From contig NQJG01000126.1 of assembly GCA_002256465.1 (NCBI GenBank), forward strand, positions 1 to 7,324: 7,324 nt of DNA, read 5' to 3'. The notes under the pieces were generated by a model. That model saw only the letters and a list, made by a program, of their open reading frames with translations. It made no database searches and was not told the DNA's origin. The translations under genes and the position numbers were made by a program. This document shows, in pieces, positions 1-4,999 of this stretch (position 1 is its first letter; each line of letters starts with the position of its first letter). The stretch comes from Methylococcaceae bacterium NSP1-1 (GTDB lineage Bacteria > Pseudomonadota > Gammaproteobacteria > Methylococcales > Methylomonadaceae).

Positions 1-1
1 A

Positions 2-85
2 TCGAACAACAATCGCGATTTCGTGACAGCCATGTTCAGCTGGGAGCAAAACGTGAATCGGCTAATAAGCTTAATACAAGAGTGA
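2..85 (+). CDS. C-terminal end of a probable family 4 glycosyltransferase (partial)
   Basis: This frame is open from the left edge and ends at TGA 83-85, giving 27 residues. They include a stretch reading MFSWEQNVNRLI. An aromatic-Ser-Trp-Glu-x-Asn-hydrophobic pattern very near the C-terminus is typical of the last helix of GT4-type glycosyltransferases, including the sugar transferases found with exosortase A systems. The gene stops 38 bases before the amidotransferase ATG, and the two are on the same strand, so they are probably cotranscribed. A second frame is also open to TAA 115-117, but its composition is not protein-like. The call rests on a short motif and on context only, since the body of the gene lies outside the window. 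Confidence 0.5.
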   Translation, partial: SNNNRDFVTAMFSWEQNVNRLISLIQE

Positions 86-123
86 CTCCAAACAAAATAT
101 TTTTAAAACAGGAATAAACAGCT

Positions 124-2013
124 ATGTGCGGAATCGTCGGTATCTTCGATATAAAAGAAAAGCGGGAAATTAATCGGGATTTACTTTCGCGAATGAACGA
201 AAGCCAACATCACCGTGGACCTGATGAAGGTGGGCTACATATCGAAGCCGGTTTAGGGTTTGGTCATCGCCGATTATCAATTATAGATCTAGCCAGCGGC
301 CAGCAGCCGATGGTCAGTCATGATAAAAATGCTGTGCTTACTTATAATGGGGAAGTATACAATTTTCTTGAATTGAGAAAGGAATTGGAAGATCTTGGCT
401 TTGTCTTCCAAACTCACTGCGATACAGAAGTCATTTTATATGCATGGCAAGCATGGGGCGAGTCTTGTGTGGACAGATTGCGCGGCATGTTTGCCTTCGC
501 CGTTTGGGACAGAGATCAGCAAACTTTATTTCTTGCACGTGATCGTCTGGGAGTTAAGCCGCTCTATTATGCAGAACTACCAAGTGGCCAGTTCATTTTC
601 GGATCAGAATTAAAATCTCTCAAAGAACATCCCGAATTACCGAAAACATTAGATCCAACTGCCGTTGAAGATTATTTTGGTTTTGGCTATATACCTGATC
701 CTAAAACAATTTATAAAAATGTTTATAAATTGGAGCCGGGGTATTGTTTGACTATAAAGCGGGGGAGTAAAACCTATCAGCCACGACAATATTGGGATGT
801 AAAATTTGCTCCCAGACCACCTCAAGATGAAAAAGCAGCCGGTGAAGAACTCATCGAGAGATTACGCGAAGCCGTTAAAATAAGAATGGTCGCTGATGTG
901 CCTTTGGGTGCATTTCTATCGGGGGGCGTAGATTCAAGTGCTGTAGTTGCCATGATGGCGTGTTTATCTAATGATCCCGTCAATACCTGCTCAATCTCAT
1001 TTGGCGATCCGGCATTCAATGAATCGCAATTTGCTGAACAAGTAGCTGAGCGGTATCACACAGCGCATTGCGTTGAACAAGTTGATCCCGATGATTTTAG
1101 TTTGATTGATCAATTGGCAGGGCTTTACGATGAACCTTATGCCGATAGTTCTGCATTGCCGACATATCGCGTATGTGAGCTGGCGAAAAAACAAGTCACA
1201 GTCGTATTATCTGGCGATGGTGGGGATGAAAATCTGGCCGGTTACCGACGTTATCGCTGGCATACTTACGAAGAGCAAATGCGCTCATGGCTGCCGGATA
1301 ACATTAGAAAACCCGTGTTTGGTTTATTAGGACAGGTTTATCCTAAAGCGGATTGGGCACCGAAAATCTTCAGAGCAAAATCAACCTTTGAATCCATTGC
1401 CCGGGATTCTATGGAAGGTTATTTTCACAGTGTTTCAGTACAATCCAATGAATTTCGCAGCAAGCTGTTCAGCGATCAATTAAAAGGTAATTTACAAGGC
1501 TATCAAGCGGTGGACGTGTTCAGAAGACATGTCGATAATGCTCCGACAGAAAGTCCGTTATCGCTGGTTCAATATCTGGATATAAAAACTTACTTGCCGG
1601 GCGATATTTTAACCAAAGTAGACAGAGCCAGTATGGCTCATGCTTTAGAAGTGAGAGTTCCATTACTGGATCATAAGCTGGTTGAATGGATGGCCGGATT
1701 GCAGCCGGACATGAAACTGAGAGGCCGCGAGGGCAAATATATCTTTAAAAAATCGTTGGAGAGCTATTTGCCGGACGATATTTTATATAGGCCCAAAATG
1801 GGTTTCTCTGTACCGTTGAATGCTTGGTTTAAAGGACCGTTAAAATATAAGGTGCAGGAATCTCTACTTGGAGAAACCATGACACATTGTGGATTATTTA
1901 ATCATTCATTTTTGGAATACATAGTCAACCAGCATCAAAGTGGCATGCGAGATTACAGTTCACCCATTTGGTCGTTATTGATGTTTGAAGCATTTTTACG
2001 AACTAATAGCTAA
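124..2013 (+). CDS. Asparagine synthetase-like amidotransferase, exosortase A (XrtA)-associated type
   Basis: Glutamine-dependent amidotransferase of the AsnB fold, 629 residues. The N-terminal class II glutaminase domain (about 2-215) begins MCGIVGIFD, with Cys2 as the nucleophile after Met removal. It carries RGPDE at 31-35, HRRLSIID at 48-55, NGE at 75-77 and CDTE at 99-102, which supply the glutamine-binding Arg, Asn, Glu and Asp. The synthetase domain (about 235-625) has the ATP pyrophosphatase loop SGGVDSS at 266-272 and SGDGGDE at 363-369. Both half-reactions therefore look intact. The length exceeds E. coli AsnB (554) and matches the roughly 628-residue subfamily annotated as 'amidotransferase 1, exosortase A system-associated'; its physiological substrate is not established, and it may amidate a sugar or peptide precursor of an exopolysaccharide rather than make free asparagine. 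CAGGAA at 109-114 lies 9 bases before the ATG. The glycosyltransferase tail just upstream supports a polysaccharide-cluster role. General family is certain; the subfamily is from memory of the sequence pattern. Confidence 0.93.
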   Translation: MCGIVGIFDIKEKREINRDLLSRMNESQHHRGPDEGGLHIEAGLGFGHRRLSIIDLASGQQPMVSHDKNAVLTYNGEVYNFLELRKELEDLGFVFQTHCDTEVILYAWQAWGESCVDRLRGMFAFAVWDRDQQTLFLARDRLGVKPLYYAELPSGQFIFGSELKSLKEHPELPKTLDPTAVEDYFGFGYIPDPKTIYKNVYKLEPGYCLTIKRGSKTYQPRQYWDVKFAPRPPQDEKAAGEELIERLREAVKIRMVADVPLGAFLSGGVDSSAVVAMMACLSNDPVNTCSISFGDPAFNESQFAEQVAERYHTAHCVEQVDPDDFSLIDQLAGLYDEPYADSSALPTYRVCELAKKQVTVVLSGDGGDENLAGYRRYRWHTYEEQMRSWLPDNIRKPVFGLLGQVYPKADWAPKIFRAKSTFESIARDSMEGYFHSVSVQSNEFRSKLFSDQLKGNLQGYQAVDVFRRHVDNAPTESPLSLVQYLDIKTYLPGDILTKVDRASMAHALEVRVPLLDHKLVEWMAGLQPDMKLRGREGKYIFKKSLESYLPDDILYRPKMGFSVPLNAWFKGPLKYKVQESLLGETMTHCGLFNHSFLEYIVNQHQSGMRDYSSPIWSLLMFEAFLRTNS

Positions 2014-2042
2014 GGGAACTCACAAAAAACAAACCGTCATAC

Positions 2043-2069
2043 ATGTATATTATTTAACATAATATACAT
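2043..2069. repeat. Perfect AT-rich inverted repeat (11-bp arms, 5-base centre)
   Basis: ATGTATATTAT at 2043-2053 and its exact reverse complement ATAATATACAT at 2059-2069 flank TTAAC. The dyad sits between the convergent 3' ends of the amidotransferase and the DUF1244 gene. It has no GC-rich stem and no following T-tract, so it is not a standard intrinsic terminator. It could be a dyad operator, a weak cruciform or RNA hairpin that protects 3' ends, or a chance product of AT-rich sequence, although 11 perfect pairs in 27 bases are unlikely by chance. Confidence 0.75.
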
Positions 2070-2160
2070 TATGCGAAGTTATGTAATAGGCGAAATAGGA
2101 GGGTATACTTACCCCTGTTCTCGCGTTGTTGTGAATCGTTCTTACTTGAAAAAGAGCTTG

Positions 2161-2463
2161 TTAATCATTTTTTGCCTGTTGTTTCTGGTTATAGGCAGCC
2201 AATTGTTCCGGTGTCGCCTCTTTTTGAAATTTATCTTTCCATTCGTTATAAGGCATACCGTAGACCATTTCCCTGGCTTGCTCATAATCCACTGCTATGC
2301 CATGCTCTATCGCCGCTGCTGTATACCACTTGGCTAGACAATTTCTGCAAAAATCCGCTAATATCATTAAATCGATATTTTGAATCTCAGTGTGCTGCTG
2401 TAAGTGACTGACCAAACGTCTGAATACGGCAGCTTCTAATTCGGTTTGCGTATTTTTATTCAT
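2161..2463 (-). CDS. DUF1244 family protein
   Basis: Small soluble protein of 100 residues with no signal peptide or membrane segment. It matches the DUF1244 (SMc04008-like) family of proteobacteria, whose members are about 100 residues long. Family hallmarks visible are an N-terminal AAVFRRLVxHL helix (11-21), NIDLMILADFCRNCLAKWY (29-47) with a Cys-x-x-Cys pair at 39 and 42, VYGMPYNEWK (67-76), and a Glu/Gln/Ala-rich end (KEATPEQLAAY). The function is not known. The paired cysteines could bind a metal or form a disulfide, but that is conjecture. The ATG at 2463 is preceded on the minus strand by GGAG at 2471-2474 with a 7-base spacer, a good ribosome site that fixes the start. It is a single-gene unit, convergent with the amidotransferase and divergent from yciB. 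I see no convincing promoter for it. Confidence 0.88.
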   Translation of the reverse strand: MNKNTQTELEAAVFRRLVSHLQQHTEIQNIDLMILADFCRNCLAKWYTAAAIEHGIAVDYEQAREMVYGMPYNEWKDKFQKEATPEQLAAYNQKQQAKND

Positions 2464-2687
2464 TGATCAACTCCAAAAATAATAAGCATTCTAGCAGAAA
2501 CAACCATGCAGGCATGTACATTCGCCATGAAAAATTCTACAATACAGCTGTTAAGTTTGCGTAAAGCAACCGTCTGACTTTATAAAATTCCATATTATCA
2601 TTAATCTTTTCAATGTAGGCATTAACCGACATACAGCAAGTTGATAGTCGTGCTAATCTGCAAAGTAAAGATGATTGTGAACTATTC

Positions 2688-2716
2688 TTTACCTAAGCAA
2701 ACATACTGACTATAAA
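2688..2716 (+). promoter_or_regulatory. Probable sigma-70 promoter of the yciB-yciI-bolA-ppiC operon
   Basis: TTTACC at 2688-2693 (4 of 6 to the -35 consensus) is followed, after exactly 17 bases, by TATAAA at 2711-2716 (5 of 6 to the -10 consensus). Transcription would begin near 2723 and give a leader of about 70 bases before yciB. It is the best promoter-like pair I found in this gap. This is a reading by eye and has not been scored. Confidence 0.5.
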
Positions 2717-2729
2717 CTGACTTCTTCAA

Positions 2730-2741
2730 GATCAATTGATC
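2730..2741. promoter_or_regulatory. 12-bp perfect palindrome just downstream of the yciB promoter
   Basis: GATCAATTGATC is self-complementary and lies at about +8 to +19 relative to the predicted start of transcription, a usual place for a repressor operator. An overlapping 10-bp palindrome, ATTGATCAAT, sits at 2735-2744. It does not match the FNR/CRP layout, because the half sites are inverted and have no gap. TTGATCAA also occurs at 2463-2470, at the start of the divergent DUF1244 gene, and inside the amidotransferase gene at 1106-1113. A regulatory role is speculative. Confidence 0.3.
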
Positions 2742-2763
2742 AATAGGAGAATTATAGAAATTT

Positions 2764-2844
2764 ATGCCTGACCACCCTCATCACAGCTACTATGAAACAG
2801 CTTCTCGAATTCTTTCCCATTATTTTATTTTTTGTCGCGTATAA
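2764..2844 (+). CDS. Possible 26-codon upstream ORF overlapping yciB out of frame
   Basis: ATG 2764 to TAA 2842-2844 encodes a peptide beginning MPDHPHHSYYETAS. It overlaps the first 53 bases of yciB in a different frame. AGGAGA at 2745-2750 lies 13 bases upstream of its ATG, a longer spacer than usual but the only good ribosome site in the leader. The yciB ATG itself has none. A translated leader that lets ribosomes reinitiate on yciB would explain this, but the peptide resembles nothing I know and could be chance. Confidence 0.2.
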   Translation: MPDHPHHSYYETASRILSHYFIFCRV

Positions 2845-3328
2845 ACTTTATGATATTTATATAGCGACCGCCGTTATTATCGCGGCCACTATTATTCAGG
2901 TGACTTATGCCTGGTTCAAACACCGTAAAATTGAAACCATGCAATGGATTACCTTGGGCCTTGTTATTGTTTTCGGTGGAGCAACCATTTATTTACATGA
3001 TGAGCAATACCTTAAATGGAAGTTTTCTATTATAGAATGGTTGTTCGGCATCGCCTTTTTAAGTAGCCATTTTATAGGCAAAAAAACCTTCATTGAAAGA
3101 ATGATGTCTAGTAATTTAACCTTACCGTCATTAATATGGAAGCGTTTGAATCTCAGTTGGGCTAGTTTCTTTATCAGTATTGGTTTTCTCAATGTTTATG
3201 TCATGTACAATTACAATACAGATGACTGGGTTACCTTTAAAACATTTATTGCTCCTGGTTTGATGCTTGTTTTTATGGTGGTACAAATGGTTTTTTTATA
3301 CAAATACATCCCGGAAGCTGAGGAGTAA
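2792..3328 (+). CDS. yciB: YciB / septation protein A family inner-membrane protein
   Basis: Very hydrophobic 178-residue protein, nearly the same length as E. coli YciB (179). It opens with the family signature MKQLLEFFPIILFFVAYKLYDIY and has the features of a five-segment inner-membrane protein: hydrophobic stretches around 5-20, 24-41, 50-68, 80-97 and 118-171, with the last region holding more than one segment. The conserved WKRLNLSWASFF and NTDDWVTFK regions are present near residues 117-129 and 142-150. YciB (also called IspZ) is linked to septum formation and envelope integrity and interacts with cell-division and elongation proteins; no enzymatic activity is established. The ATG at 2792 matches the usual family start. 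No Shine-Dalgarno sequence lies directly before it: the nearest, AGGAGA at 2745-2750, is too far away. In frame there is no ATG, GTG or TTG back to TAG 2744-2746. Its TAA abuts the ATG of yciI, so translation is probably coupled. Confidence 0.95.
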   Translation: MKQLLEFFPIILFFVAYKLYDIYIATAVIIAATIIQVTYAWFKHRKIETMQWITLGLVIVFGGATIYLHDEQYLKWKFSIIEWLFGIAFLSSHFIGKKTFIERMMSSNLTLPSLIWKRLNLSWASFFISIGFLNVYVMYNYNTDDWVTFKTFIAPGLMLVFMVVQMVFLYKYIPEAEE

Positions 3329-3523
3329 ATGGTGTTATACGCAATTATCAGCGAAGATATTGAGGATAGTTTAGGGAAAACTGGTTTTACAGGCAGTCTG
3401 GTTGTTGCCGAATTCGACAGTTTGCAAGCCGCTCAAGAATGGGCTGGTGCTGATCCCTATAACGATGTCGGCGTGTATGCAAAAGTTACTGTTAAACCAT
3501 TTAAAAAGGTATTTCCTCAATGA
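3329..3523 (+). CDS. yciI: YciI family protein with a large internal in-frame deletion
   Basis: Small cytoplasmic protein of the YciI family (ferredoxin-like fold, related to muconolactone isomerases and dimeric barrel proteins), whose biochemical role is unsettled. The N-terminal strand ([13 protein letters not shown]) and the whole C-terminal half ([27 protein letters not shown], then VKPFKKVF) align well with E. coli YciI. The middle of the family is absent: residues run straight from DSLGK (13-17) to TGFTG (18-22). The protein is therefore 64 residues against about 98. The missing block of about 35 residues normally contains the RPAHL motif, with the conserved His proposed as catalytic, and the GRLxxAGP strand. 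It is probably non-catalytic or misfolded, yet the frame and translational coupling are kept. AGGAG at 3321-3325 is only 3 bases from ATG 3329 but 6 bases from GTG 3332; GTG would give the usual M-L-Y start and may be the true initiator. Its TGA overlaps the bolA ATG (ATGA 3520-3523). Confidence 0.85.
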   Translation: MVLYAIISEDIEDSLGKTGFTGSLVVAEFDSLQAAQEWAGADPYNDVGVYAKVTVKPFKKVFPQ

Positions 3524-3798
3524 CATCTGAACAAATTAAACAATTATTAAATGATGCTTTTAATCCGGAGCTATTAGAAATTATTGATCACAGCGCTGCT
3601 CATGCCGGACATGCCGGCGCAAAAAGCGGCGGTGGCCACTATCATGTCACTATTGTCGCGGAAGCTTTCGAAGGAAAGTCGTTGGTCCAGCGGCACCAAC
3701 TTATCTATAAAGCACTTGGCGACATGATGAAACAACAAATTCATGCCTTAGGCATTAATGCCCTCTCACCCTCTGAAGAAACTAAAGGAAGCTTATAA
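3520..3798 (+). CDS. bolA: BolA family protein
   Basis: A 92-residue protein of the BolA/IbaG family (class II KH-like fold). Visible family features are the His-rich loop [16 protein letters not shown] at 28-43, then the core motif [17 protein letters not shown] at 50-66 with the invariant RH pair at 58-59, and a helix ending in [11 protein letters not shown]. BolA proteins bind monothiol CGFS glutaredoxins through a shared [2Fe-2S] cluster, with the RH histidine as a ligand, and act in iron-sulfur cluster delivery and stress-linked morphology control. DNA-binding has been reported for E. coli BolA. A GrxD gene lies 3 kb away on the other strand, so both partners are local. The start overlaps the yciI stop as ATGA, and the stop TAA directly abuts the next ATG, so this is an internal operon gene. 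The symbol covers the family; bolA versus the ibaG subgroup is not resolved, though the HAGH loop favours the bolA side. Confidence 0.92.
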   Translation: MTSEQIKQLLNDAFNPELLEIIDHSAAHAGHAGAKSGGGHYHVTIVAEAFEGKSLVQRHQLIYKALGDMMKQQIHALGINALSPSEETKGSL

Positions 3799-4941
3799 AT
3801 GAAAAAAATGATAATCCCTCTACTTATTGCTGGTACTGCACTGGTTGCTGGCTGCGATCAAAAAGCCACAGACAGCTCATCAGCGACACCTGCTGTTTCG
3901 AAAGCTGATGCCGTTGCTGTCGTTAATGGCCAGTACATAGCCAAATCTGCACTCGAGCAGTTGGAAAAGGAAATAGCCGAGCGTGGCCACGGTCAAACTT
4001 TCCCTAAAGAAAGATTGATCGAAGAACTGATCCAACGTGAACTGTTGGTTCAGGATGCCATACAAAAGCAATTGGATAAATCGGCTGAAGTCATAGCTCA
4101 GCTTGACAGCGCTAAAAAAACATTATTAACACAAGCTGATGTACAAAACTTCATAAAAGCGAATCCGGTCACGGATGCCGAAATCAAAGCTGAATATGAC
4201 AGTAAAGTTGCCGGTGAAAACGGAACTGAATATAAAGCGCGTCATATTTTGGTTAAAACTGAAGAAGAAGCTAAAAAACTGATTGCAGAATTAGACAAAG
4301 GCGGGGATTTTGCCAAATTAGCTAACAAGAACTCGTTAGATGCTAAAGAATCACAAAATGGTGGTGATTTAGGCTGGTTTGTTGCTGGTCAAATGGTTGC
4401 ACCTTTCTCCGAGGCAGTCGTAAAACTGGAAAAAGGTAAATACACCAAAACGCCTGTGCAAACCCAGTTTGGCTGGCATGTGATTTTAAGAGAAGATTCT
4501 CGTAAACAAACTCCGCCTCCATTGGAAGCAGTGAAAGAACAGCTGATGCCTTACCTGCAACGTAAAAAAGTCCAAAATATGGTTGAAACGTTACGTAAAC
4601 AGGCAAAAGTAGAGATATTGGTGCCGCTGACTGATAAGCCGGCAAAAGCACCTGCCGGTGACAAAGCGGCAGCAGGCCAACCTGTTGCTGAAGAAGTTGT
4701 CGTTGAAGAAGTTAAAGATAAATCAGGAAAAACTGTTGCTGAAGGCGTCGCTGTTGAAGAAGTTGTCGAAGAAAAAGCCCCGGCAGAAGCTACTGTAACT
4801 GATAAAGCGGCAGAGACAGCTAAAGCAGTAGAAAAGAAAGTAGAGAAAGCAGCAACAGAAGCCGCTGGTAAAGTAGAAGAAACTGCTAAAGCCGCCGAAA
4901 AGGCAGCCAAAAAAGCAGTATCCTCTGAAACAAAAAAATAG
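3799..4941 (+). CDS. Parvulin-type (PpiC) peptidyl-prolyl cis-trans isomerase lipoprotein with Ala/Glu/Lys-rich tail
   Basis: Envelope folding factor, 380 residues. A basic-hydrophobic signal peptide (MKKMIIPLLIAGTALVAG) ends in the lipobox LVAGC, so Cys19 should be lipidated. With Asp at +2 (CD) the protein may stay in the inner membrane by the E. coli rule. Residues 35-125 form a SurA/PrsA-like helical chaperone region (VNGQYIAKSALEQLE, LIEELIQRELLVQ). The rotamase domain is about 144-233, with KARHILVKTEEEA, GGDFAKLA, NGGDLGWF, MVAPFSEAV and QFGWHVIL all present. Residues 236-275 complete the chaperone lobe (PPPLEAVKEQLMPYLQRKK). The last roughly 100 residues (279-380) are low in complexity: a repeated VAEEVVVEEV / VAEGVAVEEV segment and then 11-residue Ala/Lys/Glu repeats. 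AAGGAAG at 3785-3791 is 7 bases before the ATG. It is the last gene of the operon, followed by a terminator. The substrate is unknown. Confidence 0.92.
   Translation: MKKMIIPLLIAGTALVAGCDQKATDSSSATPAVSKADAVAVVNGQYIAKSALEQLEKEIAERGHGQTFPKERLIEELIQRELLVQDAIQKQLDKSAEVIAQLDSAKKTLLTQADVQNFIKANPVTDAEIKAEYDSKVAGENGTEYKARHILVKTEEEAKKLIAELDKGGDFAKLANKNSLDAKESQNGGDLGWFVAGQMVAPFSEAVVKLEKGKYTKTPVQTQFGWHVILREDSRKQTPPPLEAVKEQLMPYLQRKKVQNMVETLRKQAKVEILVPLTDKPAKAPAGDKAAAGQPVAEEVVVEEVKDKSGKTVAEGVAVEEVVEEKAPAEATVTDKAAETAKAVEKKVEKAATEAAGKVEETAKAAEKAAKKAVSSETKK
4804..4902 (+). repeat. Three tandem 11-residue (33-base) repeats in the parvulin lipoprotein tail
   Basis: Residues 336-346 (KAAETAKAVEK), 347-357 (KVEKAATEAAG) and 358-368 (KVEETAKAAEK) line up as hendecads, with the first and third nearly identical in pattern. 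Such 11-mers give extended, amphipathic, often right-handed helical or partly disordered structures, as in LEA-type and some wall-spanning proteins. Upstream, residues 296-305 and 313-322 form a second, degenerate repeat 51 bases apart. The repeats are read by eye from the translation. Confidence 0.6.
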
Positions 4942-4969
4942 ATCCTTTTAGTTCTTTTTAGTGCTGTAT

Positions 4970-4999
4970 AAAAAAGGGCGGATAAACCGCCCTTTTTTT
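4970..4999. terminator. Bidirectional intrinsic terminator between the parvulin gene and recJ
   Basis: AAAAAA 4970-4975, GGGCGG 4976-4981, loop ATAAA 4982-4986, CCGCCC 4987-4992 and TTTTTTT 4993-4999 form a six-pair GC stem with A-T continuation. On the plus strand the T-run ends the yciB-ppiC operon, 29 bases after its stop. On the minus strand the A-run acts as the T-run for recJ, and the hairpin begins at the recJ stop codon (4998-5000). Confidence 0.95.

Larger units (their letters stand above)
2464..2791. other. Divergent intergenic region between the DUF1244 gene and yciB
   Basis: These 328 bases contain no credible long gene. They hold the DUF1244 ribosome site (2471-2474, minus strand), a short CATGC-AG-GCATG dyad near 2503-2514, the yciB promoter (2688-2716), a 12-bp palindrome in the leader (2730-2741), an AGGAGA ribosome-site-like sequence (2745-2750), and the start of an out-of-frame 26-codon ORF (2764-2844) that overlaps the beginning of yciB. 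The stretch 2520-2640 shows nothing I can interpret. Confidence 0.6.

Noticed and set aside
1..117. Alternative open frame ending at TAA 115-117 before the amidotransferase
   Set aside because: Its residues are polar and lack any motif, whereas the frame ending at 83-85 has a glycosyltransferase-like C-terminus; only one can be the upstream gene.
2101..2114. GGGTA-TACT-TACCC hairpin as a terminator between the convergent genes
   Set aside because: The stem is only 5 pairs and neither strand has a T-run after it, so there is no support as an intrinsic terminator.
2071..2411. Plus-strand ORFs of 79-88 codons over the DUF1244 gene
   Set aside because: They have no ribosome site and no family resemblance, and lie opposite a conserved gene with a good ribosome site on the minus strand.
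2504..2575. 23-codon ORF in the DUF1244-yciB gap
   Set aside because: It has no ribosome site and an unremarkable composition; short frames of this size are expected by chance.
2730..2744. FNR/CRP-type binding site in the yciB leader
   Set aside because: The FNR layout TTGAT-N4-ATCAA is not present; the half sites are abutting and in the opposite order.
4551..4910. 119-codon minus-strand ORF opposite the parvulin lipoprotein tail
   Set aside because: It is an Ala/Ser/Thr-rich mirror of the repetitive Ala/Glu/Lys tail. The plus-strand gene has a lipobox and a complete rotamase domain, so this is a shadow frame.
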